The notes below the pieces were generated by a model. That model saw only the letters and a list, made by a program, of their open reading frames with translations. It did not search any database and was not told the DNA's origin. A stretch of 64,000 nt of DNA, taken from the NCBI RefSeq assembly GCF_000219805.1, contig NC_015759.1:248001-312000 (forward strand), in the 5' to 3' direction. Shown one piece after another: positions 36,636 to 46,522 of the stretch (the stretch's first letter is position 1; each line of letters begins with the position of its first letter). This stretch comes from Weissella koreensis KACC 15510 (GTDB taxonomy: Bacteria > Bacillota > Bacilli > Lactobacillales > Lactobacillaceae). The position numbers and the translations under genes are program-made.

Positions 36636-37094
36636 TTATTCAATCCATGTTATCAATTTATTAATCAAACTATCTGATGCTGCTTTAGATTTGCATAATA
36701 CATGAATGGTATCATGTCCTGCAATCGTTGAAACAACTTCATCAATTTGATTTGCATCGATCAAGGCTGCTAAGCGATTTCCACTCCCGGGCGTTGTTTT
36801 GACCGAAATCATAAATTCAACTTGTGTAGCTCCGGTTGCCATCGTCTTAACTCCCTCGATAACTAAGTTAGGCGTTGTCTCTACATTTTCTAGTAAGACT
36901 TGATATCTATTTTGTCCGTGCTTATCAGCTCGCCGTACGACCCTCAACTCTTTAATATCCCGAGAAATCGTGGCCTGAGTTACCTCATAGCCCATTCGTT
37001 CCAAAGCTTTCATTAAATCTTCTTGTGAATCGATCACTTGATGGTTCAAAATATCTAAAATCAATGCTTGCCGTGCTTTCTTCTTTAAGGCCAT
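36636..37094 (-). CDS. argR: Arginine repressor ArgR (first copy)
   Basis: A 152-residue ArgR/AhrC repressor. The N-terminal winged helix (QALILDILNHQVIDSQEDL, VTQATISRDIKELRVVR) binds ARG boxes. The C-terminal oligomer domain has TPGSGNRLAALID and STIAGHDTIHVL, where arginine binds. The ATG follows GAGGAGATTCTC. A second argR lies at 62377-62826. In Lactobacillus plantarum two ArgR proteins are both needed for repression, so the pair may work as a mixed hexamer here too. No arginine biosynthesis genes are nearby. Confidence 0.93.
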   Translation of the reverse strand: MALKKKARQALILDILNHQVIDSQEDLMKALERMGYEVTQATISRDIKELRVVRRADKHGQNRYQVLLENVETTPNLVIEGVKTMATGATQVEFMISVKTTPGSGNRLAALIDANQIDEVVSTIAGHDTIHVLCKSKAASDSLINKLITWIE

Positions 37095-37223
37095 GAGAAT
37101 CTCCTCTACACTTTAATTCAGCTACGCTTAACATTATATCGCTTTATCATATTTCCACGAAATTATTTTTTCTAAATATATCATATCATTCATATATTGA
37201 AGCACAAAAATATTGGTGATTAA

Positions 37224-37286
37224 AAAATGGTATGAAAGATACCTTAAAATGGCCTTTAACCATCTAAGTAATTCTCATACCATTTT
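37224..37286. terminator. Terminator after the BceB-like permease gene
   Basis: aaaatggtatga and tcataccatttt form a perfect 12-pair outer stem around an inner imperfect hairpin. A and T runs on both sides allow termination in either direction. Confidence 0.75.
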
Positions 37287-37294
37287 ACACTTAT

Positions 37295-39112
37295 TTACTT
37301 CGTTAAATCACCCTTTAATACTAATTTTTGGTACATAACTACTGTAATTAAGTAATATATCATATAAAAAAGTCCCATAATGACAATCGGAATCCAAATT
37401 TGATGATACGGACGAGTCATCATCATCTTAAACATTTGTAATCCAAATAAAACATGAATTAACCCTACACCAGCTGGAATCGCAAACAGCCAACCTAATT
37501 CTTGCGCGATCGATTTTTTAATAACCTTTTTTTGCGTTCCAATTTTAAGAAGCATTTGATAACGACGTCGATCATCTTGCGCCCCAGATAGAATCTTAAA
37601 CATCAAGGTACTTGCCATCATGGCTAAGAATGCAATCCCTAAGAAGAAGCCCATAAATTCTAACCCTTTAGCCATCTCGCCTATTTCTTGTTCACCTTTA
37701 TAGCGACTTAGATATTGTTCACCATTTAAGTTATTATGTTTAATTTCCAGCTGGTCTAACTTATTCCATATCTTCGAATATTGATGAAAATCATTTGTTT
37801 TAACAACTGTAGTAACTTGAACTGGTTCTTTAATTGTGTTGAATTCATTTTTAGTCAAAGTTTCAACCGATTTCAACTTAGATAAATCAGGATTCATAAA
37901 ATATGGATACAAATCGTTTAAAACCGTTTGCCATGTGTTTGATAATTTTTTGGCTTTTAAATCTGTCTTTTCAGGTACAAAATTTTTACCATCCATTCTA
38001 ATTTTTGGCACATGTAAAGCTAAATCATCATCTAAATAATATACTTTTTCACCCATAACTTTATATTGATAATTAGTCATTTTAGACTGCATATCACTAT
38101 TTTTTATCAAATTTTGCTCCTCTTTACTTACGTTATGTAAAACAGCATCATAATAATAATTACGATCATTTACAATTGCCACATTACTCTTAAAACCCAA
38201 TCCAACTGTTAGACTTCCCAACGCCATCGCTAGTAAAATCGTTACTACCGCTAACATTCTCGCATATTGACCCATCCGAAAGTCAATTTGACTTAATGTA
38301 AATGTCTTTAATTGTTTTGAAATAGTTTGTGGTCGTGCTTTGATCCAATTAATAATTTGCGTAACCACAACAAGATAAACAAAATAAGTTCCAGCTGGAA
38401 TTGTAATCAAACCTGTAATAATTCCATTTAATTGCATTTTGCCATTACCAACTTGGTATAACGCATAATATCCAATTGCCAACAATCCTATTGATAAGAT
38501 AAATAAAGTGAATCTTTGAGGAGCTTTAATTCTAACCCGCTTAACCCGCTTTTCACCTTTTAATAAGTCAATGACTTTTGTTTTTCCCAAAATTAATCCA
38601 TTAAAAATTGCTCCTAAGATAAATAAAATAATAAAGAAAATTACTGTAAAACTAAAAGCTTGTCCACTCCATATTTGAAAATGCGGAGCCTTGAAATCTA
38701 AAATTTTAATCAATAGATGGCTAACCAATCCAGTTAATCCAATTCCAAATCCAATTCCAGTCAAAAGTGATAATAATCCAACTGAGAATGTTTCACCAAA
38801 CATAATTTGAATGACTTTGCTTTTTTTAGCACCAAGCATAATATACATTCCAAATTCGCGTTGGCGCATCGTTAATAAGAACGAATTAGCATACATTAAA
38901 TAAAAAATTGTAATCATCCCTAATAAAACGGATCCTAATTGAAAAATCGTTGGCAAAACACTAAGCGAAGAGCTGGAATGAATAAATGATTTATTAGTCG
39001 CAACCGCTTCAAACATATAAAATATTGCCACCGTCAAAACTAATCCTGAGAATAAAACAATATAATCACGAGCTCTTTTTTGAATCCCTGATAAAGATAA
39101 TTTTAGTAACAT
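37295..39112 (-). CDS. BceB-like ABC transporter permease (FtsX domains)
   Basis: A 605-residue protein with about ten membrane helices and a large outer loop between roughly residues 305 and 475. Two FtsX-like domains (SFLLTMRQREFGMYIMLG near residue 80 and the last 120 residues) are typical of BceB/VraG/YxdM permeases. These export or detoxify antimicrobial peptides such as bacitracin. The ATPase gene precedes it. Unlike classic Bce modules there is no two-component system beside it; instead its promoter carries PadR-type operators. Confidence 0.85.
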   Translation of the reverse strand: MLLKLSLSGIQKRARDYIVLFSGLVLTVAIFYMFEAVATNKSFIHSSSSLSVLPTIFQLGSVLLGMITIFYLMYANSFLLTMRQREFGMYIMLGAKKSKVIQIMFGETFSVGLLSLLTGIGFGIGLTGLVSHLLIKILDFKAPHFQIWSGQAFSFTVIFFIILFILGAIFNGLILGKTKVIDLLKGEKRVKRVRIKAPQRFTLFILSIGLLAIGYYALYQVGNGKMQLNGIITGLITIPAGTYFVYLVVVTQIINWIKARPQTISKQLKTFTLSQIDFRMGQYARMLAVVTILLAMALGSLTVGLGFKSNVAIVNDRNYYYDAVLHNVSKEEQNLIKNSDMQSKMTNYQYKVMGEKVYYLDDDLALHVPKIRMDGKNFVPEKTDLKAKKLSNTWQTVLNDLYPYFMNPDLSKLKSVETLTKNEFNTIKEPVQVTTVVKTNDFHQYSKIWNKLDQLEIKHNNLNGEQYLSRYKGEQEIGEMAKGLEFMGFFLGIAFLAMMASTLMFKILSGAQDDRRRYQMLLKIGTQKKVIKKSIAQELGWLFAIPAGVGLIHVLFGLQMFKMMMTRPYHQIWIPIVIMGLFYMIYYLITVVMYQKLVLKGDLTK

Positions 39113-39135
39113 TTTTACAAACTCCTAATTCAATC

Positions 39136-39885
39136 TTATTGTAATTGTGAGACAACCTTTAAAACATCTTGATAAAATGATTCATTTGATTCTTCTTGAC
39201 CCTTAACTAATTCTTGATAAACTTGACCGTCTTGAATAAATAGAACCCGATTGGCGTAGCTGGCACTCATAGCATCATGTGTCACCATCAAAATCGAAAC
39301 ATCCTGTTGCTGATTCATTTCTTGCATCGTATCTAGAAGACTATGAGCATTTTTTGAATCTAAAGCCCCAGTAGGCTCATCACCCAAGATAATGGATGGA
39401 TTATGAACTAAAGCCCGTGCAGCAGCAGTTCGTTGTTTTTGTCCTCCAGAAATTTCTTCTGGATAACTAGATAACAAATTTTCAATTCGTAATAACTTAG
39501 CAACGTGTTGAACCGCTACCTTAATCTTACCAGCTGAGGTTCCTTGTAGAGATAACGGTAATGCAATATTTTCTGCCACTGTTAAATTCTCCAATAAATT
39601 AAACTCTTGAAAAATAAAACCAATTTTTTGTGAACGGAATTGAGCTAACTTATGACCTGATAAATTAGCGATAGATTCACCATCAATGACAATTTCACCA
39701 GATGTTGGCGTATCTAAGGTTGATATTGAATTCAACAGAGTTGACTTTCCTGATCCTGAAGCACCCATTATAGCGATGAATTCACCTTTCTCCATCGAGA
39801 AACTTAAATTTTTTAAAGCCTCATATGACTTTTCACCCTTTTTACCATAAATCTTGGAAACATTTTTAACATTTAAAATATTCAT
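39136..39885 (-). CDS. BceA-like ABC transporter ATP-binding protein
   Basis: A 249-residue ABC ATPase of the MacB/LolD/BceA group. Walker A is MGASGSGKSTLLN, the Q-loop is FIFQEFNLL, the signature is EEISGGQKQRTAAAR, Walker B is SIILGDEPTGALDSK and the switch histidine lies in LMVTHD. It pairs with the FtsX-type permease that starts 23 bases later. AGAGGAGTC precedes the ATG. The promoter at 39950-39978 overlaps PadR-like operators, so expression is probably released by a signal sensed through that regulator. Confidence 0.92.
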   Translation of the reverse strand: MNILNVKNVSKIYGKKGEKSYEALKNLSFSMEKGEFIAIMGASGSGKSTLLNSISTLDTPTSGEIVIDGESIANLSGHKLAQFRSQKIGFIFQEFNLLENLTVAENIALPLSLQGTSAGKIKVAVQHVAKLLRIENLLSSYPEEISGGQKQRTAAARALVHNPSIILGDEPTGALDSKNAHSLLDTMQEMNQQQDVSILMVTHDAMSASYANRVLFIQDGQVYQELVKGQEESNESFYQDVLKVVSQLQ

Positions 39886-39917
39886 TTTTAGACTCCTCTA
39901 ATATTGTTTTTTAAATA

Positions 39918-39933
39918 ACGCTATATGTCGTAT
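39918..39933 (-). promoter_or_regulatory. PadR-type operator A (downstream) of the ABC transporter promoter
   Basis: acgctatatgtcgtat is the weakest of four related sites in this window (form ATAC-TATATGnn-GTAT); only its first arm differs. It lies just after the presumed transcription start, 32 bp from operator B. Confidence 0.6.
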
Positions 39934-39949
39934 AATATATCACCTCTAT

Positions 39950-39978
39950 ATACTATATGCGGTATGATATTATGTCAA
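39950..39978 (-). promoter_or_regulatory. Promoter of the ABC transporter with PadR-type operator B
   Basis: On the minus strand TTGACA (39973-39978), a 17-base spacer and TAGTAT (39950-39955) form a good promoter. atactatatgcggtat at 39950-39965 covers the -10 box and part of the spacer and has the dyad ATAC-N8-GTAT typical in form of PadR-family sites. Confidence 0.7.
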
Positions 39979-40054
39979 CCCCTTATTATCTTTTAGTTTG
40001 GCGTTAATCTTTAATATTAGACTTTAAAGGAGTAATTTATATTATCGCTATACA

Positions 40055-40089
40055 AAAAAAGACTGGAATAATTTCATTTCAGTCTTTTT
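40055..40089. terminator. Hairpin terminator
   Basis: aaaaagactgaaat and atttcagtctttttg-type arms pair around a short loop with T runs. It lies between the rpsT terminator and the ABC transporter promoter, and may insulate the two. Confidence 0.7.
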
Positions 40090-40102
40090 GATAAAATTTA
40101 GA

Positions 40103-40136
40103 TAAAAAACACCAACTAGCAAAAGCTAGTTGGCAT
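40103..40136 (-). terminator. Terminator after rpsT
   Basis: ccaactagc and gctagttgg pair perfectly around tttt and are followed by TGTTTTTTA on the minus strand, directly after the rpsT stop. Confidence 0.85.
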
Positions 40137-40142
40137 TAATTA

Positions 40143-40394
40143 TTATTTAAGCAAAGCAGCCAAACGTGACTTATCACGAGCAGCCTTGTTCTTTGCAATC
40201 AAACCCTTTGAAACAGCACGGTCAAGTGCTGATGAAGCATTTACATATAATTCTTGTAAATTGTCAGATCCAGCTTCAACAGCTTTACGGAACTTCTTCA
40301 CTTCAGTACGGTATGCTGAACTTTGGGCGATATTACGCTCGCGTTGTACTTTGTTCAAACGAGCACGCTTAATTGAACCTTCAATAATTGGCAT
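40143..40394 (-). CDS. rpsT: Ribosomal protein bS20
   Basis: An 83-residue basic helical protein beginning [21 protein letters not shown], with the conserved [11 protein letters not shown] and [26 protein letters not shown]. It binds 16S rRNA early in 30S assembly. AAAGGAGAATAGAC stands before the ATG. It lies 50 bases downstream of rpsO on the same strand. Confidence 0.96.
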   Translation of the reverse strand: MPIIEGSIKRARLNKVQRERNIAQSSAYRTEVKKFRKAVEAGSDNLQELYVNASSALDRAVSKGLIAKNKAARDKSRLAALLK

Positions 40395-40444
40395 GTCTAT
40401 TCTCCTTTGATGATTTATGTCCTACTATATTTACGCGCTAAAAA

Positions 40445-40714
40445 TTAACGACGCAAACCAAGCTTAGCGATTAAGTCACGGTAACGAGATACGTCATTGT
40501 TACGTAAGTAACGTAACAAATTACGACGGCGACCGATCTTCTTCATCAATCCACGTTGTGAATGGAAATCATGCTTGTGTTCAGACATATGCCCGTTCAA
40601 TGAGTTGATGTCAGCAGTTAAAACTGCAACTTGTACTTCAACTGAACCAGTATCACCTTCGTGACGTGCGAACTCCTTCATGATTTCTGTCTTTTTTTCT
40701 GCAGAAATTGCCAT
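40445..40714 (-). CDS. rpsO: Ribosomal protein uS15
   Basis: An 89-residue uS15 with [38 protein letters not shown] and [21 protein letters not shown]. It is a primary binder of the central domain of 16S rRNA. AAAGGTGG precedes the ATG. The 150-base leader upstream is fairly GC-rich (ggtgatccgggaaaacggag) and may hold the usual self-regulating structure, but I could not assign one. Confidence 0.97.
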   Translation of the reverse strand: MAISAEKKTEIMKEFARHEGDTGSVEVQVAVLTADINSLNGHMSEHKHDFHSQRGLMKKIGRRRNLLRYLRNNDVSRYRDLIAKLGLRR

Positions 40715-40866
40715 TGGAATTTTCCACCTTTCATAAATAAAATGTCACCCTATTCTACGTAATCCGACGGTGATCCGGGAAAACGGAGAATAAGGTCGTG
40801 TGCTAAATTGCACTTAATTATTGTATCTTATCGTGTCATAAATAGCAAACTTTTCATTAGAAAGAA

Positions 40867-41889
40867 TTAATTATTACTATGTCCAACTTTTAACATAAAT
40901 AGTTCAAATAACAATTCTGGATCTCGCTGTGTGGTCTTAATTTGTTGCTCCATATGAACTAATTGTAAATATGTTTTCGCCAGTTGTTGATATTGAAATT
41001 TTTGAACCGTTTTTCGAGCTAATTTAATTCGATAAGGATGGATCCCCAAAGCCTTAGCTGTCCCTTGTTCACTCATAGTAGAAGCTTTAACTTGTAAAAG
41101 TAGTCGGAAGTGACTTGTCATCGCCCCTTGCAATCGCAATGGCTCTTCTCCATTTAAAATTAGTTGATGATATAACAAAACTGCCTGATTAACTTTAAAA
41201 TTGATGATTAGATCAATCAAATCAAAAACACTATCATTTAATGTTTTAGTTGCCGTTGCCTGAATCATTTTTTCACTAATTTCTTTTTCAGGTATCGCAT
41301 ACAAAGTTACTTTTTGTAGCTCTTGCATAATTTGCGATAAATTTAAATTAGTTATTTGAAATAACCGTTGTAACGCCCCTGCTGTAATCGTAAATCCTTG
41401 TCCCTTTAATCTAATATCAACAATTTTTTTAACATCATTTTCAGACAAATTACCAAAAGATAAATGAACGCTTTGTTCTTGTAATAATTTAGTGATCTTT
41501 TTTCTGCGATCCAACTTTTCATACGGAGCCATCAAAACCAAAGTGGTTTGTGGCTCAGGATGTTGTAAATAATCTAATAATTCCTCAGGATTATGATCCA
41601 GCTTATTTTTAACTTGTTCTCCAGTTAAGATATACGTATTATCAATTATCACGACCCGACGTTCACCAAAAAACGGCATTGATCGGGCATCATCCAACGC
41701 ATTTGACAAATTTTGTTCTCTAAGATCATAAGTTGCGAAATTCATTGATCGCTCGTCTTCAGGGATCATATTAACAAATATTTGATGTGCTTGATCCATT
41801 AAATACTGATCAGTACCTTGCACCAAATACACAGGTGCAATTTTACCTGCGGCAACATCATCTTCAATTGTTTTTAAATTAACTGCCAT
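40867..41889 (-). CDS. holA: DNA polymerase III delta subunit HolA
   Basis: A 340-residue clamp-loader subunit. It begins MAVNLKTIEDDVAAGKIAPVYLVQGTDQYLM and has the motifs DDARSMPFFGERRVVII and the C-terminal helical collar region (LRLQGAMTSHFRLLLQ). Delta opens the beta clamp during loading. It overlaps the end of comEC by 11 bases, the standard order comEA-comEC-holA-rpsO/rpsT in lactobacilli. Confidence 0.93.
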   Translation of the reverse strand: MAVNLKTIEDDVAAGKIAPVYLVQGTDQYLMDQAHQIFVNMIPEDERSMNFATYDLREQNLSNALDDARSMPFFGERRVVIIDNTYILTGEQVKNKLDHNPEELLDYLQHPEPQTTLVLMAPYEKLDRRKKITKLLQEQSVHLSFGNLSENDVKKIVDIRLKGQGFTITAGALQRLFQITNLNLSQIMQELQKVTLYAIPEKEISEKMIQATATKTLNDSVFDLIDLIINFKVNQAVLLYHQLILNGEEPLRLQGAMTSHFRLLLQVKASTMSEQGTAKALGIHPYRIKLARKTVQKFQYQQLAKTYLQLVHMEQQIKTTQRDPELLFELFMLKVGHSNN

Positions 41890-44098
41890 CTAACTGCGTC
41901 CTCCACCAAAACCATTTTCTAAACCATGTATATGATACCATACCATTTTTTTGCGTATTAAACACAATAGTTGGCCCCTGATCTAACTTTTTCATGGTTT
42001 CTTCATGCGGATGATGGTAACGATTATTAACACCAGCCGAAATCAACGCATATCTTGGTTTTAATTGACAAATCCAATTTGAATGTGTACTTGTATTGGA
42101 ACCATGATGTCCCAATTTTAATATCCCATTTAAAGGCAGTTGGTATCGTTCTAATATTTTTAACTCACCCATTTGATCTAAATCACCTGTTAAAATCAGC
42201 CCTAGGCTTCCACACTGTTTAAACAACGCTATAGAATCCTCGTTTTTACCGCTACCAGATTTCATAGGATGTAAAACATAAAAAGAATTTAGCAATGTTG
42301 CAGGCGCTTTGATCGTTTCAACTGATATATTTGAAGGTGCCACAAATTTTTTAAACGCTTTCGTTTTTTCCATTCCCTGTGGAATAATAATGCGTCTAAT
42401 TTTAATATCACGTGCTAATTCTAATAAATTACCAATATGATCATAATCTTGATGTGTCAAAACTACTTGATCAACTTGAGTAATTCCATGAGCCCACAAA
42501 TTAGCTTCTAATTCCTTAGCCTGATAATTTTGCTTTGAATTTTTCCAATTAAACTTACCTCCCACGTCTACTAATGTAGTAGATTTTAAAAATGGTTCTA
42601 TAATTAAAGTCGCATCCCCCTGACCAACATCAAAAAATATTACTCGGCCACATGGGTTGACGAAAACATAGCCCCAACTAATAAAATAGATTACCAATAA
42701 AATTAGAATCCATTTCACTTTATATTCTACTAAAGCGATTATTGTGATCGTTAAAATAATTATCAACCAAATATCATGAATAGCTGGAAAATTTAACATA
42801 CCTGGTAAGGTATCTCCTAATTTGATCCCTATTTTAAAAATATAAATGATATAGTCACAAAAATTAGCTAACTCCATCTGCTGAAAACAAAAAGCACCAA
42901 CCCCGATTAAAATTAATGGAATAATAACCCATGTAAATAAAGGCACAGCTAATATATTTACTAATAACGCAACGGGGTGCCATTGATGTGTATAAGTTAT
43001 AATTATTGGAATAATAAGTACTCCCAAACAAATGCTTTGTTTCCATGCTGGTTTATCCTGGAAAATAATTAACCCCAAAGCTAATAAATAAGACAATTGT
43101 CCCCCCATCGTCTGTAATATTCCAGGTTCAAACAGTAAGCCCAAAATAGCTGTGATGCCCCAAGCATCAATTGGAGCTAACTTAATTAGATGTACCTCTG
43201 ACCACAAATGCAAACTAGCTAATAAGATGGGCCGAATTAAAGAAAGTACACCTCCCGCAAATATCCATACGAAAATAAGACCAAATTGTAGCCCCAGTAA
43301 ATTAAATTCAAGTGGAACTCTTAAATGACGCCCAACCTTTCGCCATAACTGGTAAAAAAGCATCACTTGAAAACCCGAAATACTAAATAAATGAACTAAC
43401 CCCAATTTCTGAATCCCAGGGTTATCATCAAAAAAGTTTTTCCGAGTATATCCTAACAGTAATGTTTCGCTGTAATCTCTAAGCGATGATGGTAGTTTTT
43501 CAAACCAGCATACTAAATATAAATGTAATTTTTCGATTTGATTAACCAGCCATGATATCCCTGTTAATTTTGTTCTTTGAATCAGTTTTATTTTTGTAAA
43601 ATTAAAAACATAATTAATATTTCTCTGTTTTAAGTACTGTGCATAATCAAAATCAAATTGATTTCTTTTAGTTTGTGCCTTAAGCAATTTTCCAGAACCT
43701 GTTATTGAAATTTTATCCTGATTTTGTGGGGTTAACTTCGAATAATCCAAATCTTTTTGTTGCCAAGCAACGATAATGCTTCGACCATTTAATTCACCGA
43801 AACCACGCCAACCATATTTCGTCTGTTGAATTTTATTTGGATGAATTTGAATTTTTACTTGTTTTCCATTCAATTCAAAACTATTTTCCAATTTATACTT
43901 TTGCCATCCGCCAATAAAACATATTATAATGCAGATCAAAATTGCTAAAAGCCAATCAAAACAATTTCGATGTTGCCGAATTAAAATAAAAATACACCAA
44001 ATTTCAGGAATTAATAATGACCAATGCTGCCAAAAAAGCATTCCATGCAAACAAATAATAATTAAGCTCAAATTAAACCAATACCCGGTCTGCTTCAA
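41879..44098 (-). CDS. comEC: Competence channel protein ComEC
   Basis: A 739-residue protein with an N-terminal OB-like outer part, the competence membrane domain (HLFSISGFQVMLFYQL, about residues 230-480) and a C-terminal metallo-beta-lactamase-like domain (DVGQGDATLI, LTHQDYDHIGN, LTGDLD, LGHHGSNTSTHS). ComEC moves one DNA strand across the membrane. The gene is full length without frameshift, which argues that DNA uptake is, or was until recently, working. It overlaps comEA by four bases. Confidence 0.94.
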   Translation of the reverse strand: MKQTGYWFNLSLIIICLHGMLFWQHWSLLIPEIWCIFILIRQHRNCFDWLLAILICIIICFIGGWQKYKLENSFELNGKQVKIQIHPNKIQQTKYGWRGFGELNGRSIIVAWQQKDLDYSKLTPQNQDKISITGSGKLLKAQTKRNQFDFDYAQYLKQRNINYVFNFTKIKLIQRTKLTGISWLVNQIEKLHLYLVCWFEKLPSSLRDYSETLLLGYTRKNFFDDNPGIQKLGLVHLFSISGFQVMLFYQLWRKVGRHLRVPLEFNLLGLQFGLIFVWIFAGGVLSLIRPILLASLHLWSEVHLIKLAPIDAWGITAILGLLFEPGILQTMGGQLSYLLALGLIIFQDKPAWKQSICLGVLIIPIIITYTHQWHPVALLVNILAVPLFTWVIIPLILIGVGAFCFQQMELANFCDYIIYIFKIGIKLGDTLPGMLNFPAIHDIWLIIILTITIIALVEYKVKWILILLVIYFISWGYVFVNPCGRVIFFDVGQGDATLIIEPFLKSTTLVDVGGKFNWKNSKQNYQAKELEANLWAHGITQVDQVVLTHQDYDHIGNLLELARDIKIRRIIIPQGMEKTKAFKKFVAPSNISVETIKAPATLLNSFYVLHPMKSGSGKNEDSIALFKQCGSLGLILTGDLDQMGELKILERYQLPLNGILKLGHHGSNTSTHSNWICQLKPRYALISAGVNNRYHHPHEETMKKLDQGPTIVFNTQKNGMVSYTWFRKWFWWRTQLDGS

Positions 44099-44748
44099 AT
44101 GTAAAGTCGTTCTGATAATTTCATGTATGTTTTTTCACCAATTCCTGAAATTTCTTGCAGTTCCTTTAAATTTTTAAATCCTTGTTTTTTATCCCGATAG
44201 GCTATAATTTCAGCTGCGCGTTTTGGACCTATGCCCGGTATTTGTTCTAAGTCTGATATACCTGCATGATTCAAATCAATTTTATCCGGCGTTGATGTTG
44301 AAGTTTCATTATTATCATTTGCCTTCATCTGATCCATTCCCGGTAAAGGATATTCTGATGGTATAGCTTCTTGACCTTCAGGGACATAAATAACTTGACC
44401 ATCTTGCACTTTTGCAGCTAGATTAATGCGCCTCTGATCAACCTTTTCATTACATCCCCCTGCACGATCTAAAACTGTTTGAACCAGTGGAGGCTGTTTA
44501 AAATAATAAACCCCCGGATGATATACTGCACCTTTAACATCAACAACCCATTGTTTTTCATGATGCGCCCCATTTGAAGGGTTCATCGTTTTTAATTTTA
44601 CTGAACTATTATCCTCTTTTATCTGAAACAGAGCATTTTTAGAAATATCACGCTGATCATAGAAATAAAGCATTCCTAAAAGGGATATAAGAATAATTAC
44701 ACCAAGTCCAAAATACATTCGATAGCGTTGTATGAAATATCTAATCAT
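44095..44748 (-). CDS. comEA: Competence DNA-binding protein ComEA
   Basis: A 217-residue protein with one membrane anchor (about residues 13-30), an SLBB-like domain (VDVKGAVYHPGVYYF to GQVIYVPEG) and a C-terminal double helix-hairpin-helix (IDLNHAGISDLEQIPGIGPKRAAEIIAYR, then LKELQEISGIGEKTYMKL). ComEA holds double-stranded DNA outside the cell and hands it to ComEC. First gene of the comEA-comEC-holA operon. Confidence 0.93.
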   Translation of the reverse strand: MIRYFIQRYRMYFGLGVIILISLLGMLYFYDQRDISKNALFQIKEDNSSVKLKTMNPSNGAHHEKQWVVDVKGAVYHPGVYYFKQPPLVQTVLDRAGGCNEKVDQRRINLAAKVQDGQVIYVPEGQEAIPSEYPLPGMDQMKANDNNETSTSTPDKIDLNHAGISDLEQIPGIGPKRAAEIIAYRDKKQGFKNLKELQEISGIGEKTYMKLSERLYI

Positions 44749-44915
44749 AAACTCTCAGCCCCCTATATCCAAAAAGAATCCAACATTTTAAAAATGTGTC
44801 ATTTACGCTTAAATTTAAAATAAATTATTTAACCCTATAAGACTAACCTTATCCAAATAAAAAGAATTAATATAATTATTTACGTTGATATCAATATCTT
44901 TAAATTTTTATCACA

Positions 44916-44952
44916 CAAAAAAAGGCTGGGTAAAATCATCCCAGCCTTTTTG
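44916..44952 (-). terminator. Terminator of the PadR operon
   Basis: aaaggctggg and cccagccttt pair around a short loop and are followed by a T run on the minus strand, about 25 bases after the DUF4097 stop. Confidence 0.85.
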
Positions 44953-44975
44953 AATAATTGAAAAGTTCAATCATA

Positions 44976-45866
44976 TTAATAATTATCCGAATATTCTCGA
45001 ACTTCATCCTTAGCCACGCGAATTGATCCGTAAACATTATGAACCGTTAATTTATTATTTTCATCATTACCAATTGTGCTCTTCTCAAGAACATCATCTC
45101 CATGATGTTCTTTTTGAGTAATAGCATTATCGTAATCAATGGTTAAATCCCCATTTTCGACTTCCAATTGAGTTTGTAAATTATCATTTAAATTAGAAAG
45201 GACGATTGATGAATCGCGAACCCAAATTTTATTTTCTCCCGTAAATTTCGTATTAACGGTCCGAAGCGCTCCTTCATCATTACGCAAATCAATATTATTA
45301 AATTCGCCATCTATTAACCGGATTCCACCATCACTATTCGTCACTGTGCTTTGATTAAAGTTAACGTTGTTCAAAATAATTCCAGCATTTTCATTTTGAA
45401 TTTGAACTTTTTCATCAACCTTTAAGTGATTGATTGTTAAAGCGCCATCACTCATCATAACCTTTAATTCACTTAATGGATAATCTTTTGGCACAGTTAA
45501 AGTAATATAAGAATTTTCGTGGTTAAATCCTATCCCCGCAAACTCAAAACGGCCTGAAATAATTGACATTTTATCATTATTTTGATCAACCGTTAATTTT
45601 TGTTGATCAGGTAATTTTGTCTCTAATTTAAATTTATTCCCACGTTTAATTTCAACATCTGCGCCTTGAACTTGTAAATTAAGCTTTTTAAAATCATTAA
45701 TTTGATAATCACTTCTTTTTTGATATTTTACAATTTTAAAACCATGATTATAGTTCACATTATCTAACTTTTGATGATTACCATACCATCCGATAAATCC
45801 TACGATAACTCCAATAACCGTAGCAATAAGACCAACAATAAGGACTGTTCGTAATTTTTTATGCAT
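44976..45866 (-). CDS. DUF4097-type surface protein
   Basis: A 296-residue protein with one N-terminal membrane helix (about residues 8-28) and an outer domain made of short, regular beta strands (LKVMMSDGALTINHLKV, VQIQNENAGIILNNV, TVTNSDGGIRLIDG). This stacked pattern is the DUF4097 fold, predicted to be a beta-helix or beta-prism. It is the third gene after padR and the DUF1700 gene, two bases after the latter. Proteins of this pair are common in envelope-stress operons; a direct role is not known. Confidence 0.82.
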   Translation of the reverse strand: MHKKLRTVLIVGLIATVIGVIVGFIGWYGNHQKLDNVNYNHGFKIVKYQKRSDYQINDFKKLNLQVQGADVEIKRGNKFKLETKLPDQQKLTVDQNNDKMSIISGRFEFAGIGFNHENSYITLTVPKDYPLSELKVMMSDGALTINHLKVDEKVQIQNENAGIILNNVNFNQSTVTNSDGGIRLIDGEFNNIDLRNDEGALRTVNTKFTGENKIWVRDSSIVLSNLNDNLQTQLEVENGDLTIDYDNAITQKEHHGDDVLEKSTIGNDENNKLTVHNVYGSIRVAKDEVREYSDNY

Positions 45867-45868
45867 TT

Positions 45869-46522
45869 TTACGCTCCTTTCCGATTTAATTCAGGACGGC
45901 GCTTCAAAGTCATACCTGCAATCCATTTAATAATACGATAACCGATCCAACCGATTCCATAAACAATCCAAATAACTACTGGAATACTGATCACAACTAA
46001 TCCCAATGCGGCAATTCCTGCTCCAATTAAAATCAAAGCCATCATTAAACCTTGTGACATTACACCAAAACCAGCGGCAATCATAAAGCCACCCGCAATA
46101 GCAGCTCCAATTAACAATCCAGCTAAGGCAAATATAATACCAATCACAGTAATGATTACAGCTACAAAAGCAAAAATGAGCACTAATGCCACTGGAATCA
46201 AAATTGGTGAAGCCAATACCCCCAACAAGATTAACCAAGCTGCATTCCAAGGGTTTTTCTGTTCTTTTTGATTACGTCGATTTCTGGGACGAGATTCTTC
46301 AGTATCTTCGTCATTTTCCATCCACCCCATCGCATAATTTGCATTAATTTGACGCGCTAAATTTTTTGGACTACTAAATTCTTTATAAATTTCATCAATT
46401 GTCATACCAGAATCTAGAAATAATTCTTCATAATATCGATACGTATCACTACGTTCTCCATCTGGCATTGGTGCTAGATAACGATCAAAAGTTGCTAAAT
46501 ATTCTTCAATTTCACTATGCAT
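45869..46522 (-). CDS. DUF1700 (HAAS domain) membrane protein
   Basis: About 217 residues. The N-terminal HAAS-type helical domain (EEYLATFDRYLAPMPDGERSD, YYEELFLDSGMTIDEIYKEF) is a signalling or anti-sigma-like module, followed by four or five glycine/alanine-rich membrane helices. The open frame extends upstream into padR, but ATG 46522 has ACGGAGGTGGAACG before it and overlaps the padR stop by eight bases, so it is the start. PadR-DUF1700-DUF4097 is a repeated gene set in Firmicutes. Confidence 0.85.
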   Translation of the reverse strand: MHSEIEEYLATFDRYLAPMPDGERSDTYRYYEELFLDSGMTIDEIYKEFSSPKNLARQINANYAMGWMENDEDTEESRPRNRRNQKEQKNPWNAAWLILLGVLASPILIPVALVLIFAFVAVIITVIGIIFALAGLLIGAAIAGGFMIAAGFGVMSQGLMMALILIGAGIAALGLVVISIPVVIWIVYGIGWIGYRIIKWIAGMTLKRRPELNRKGA

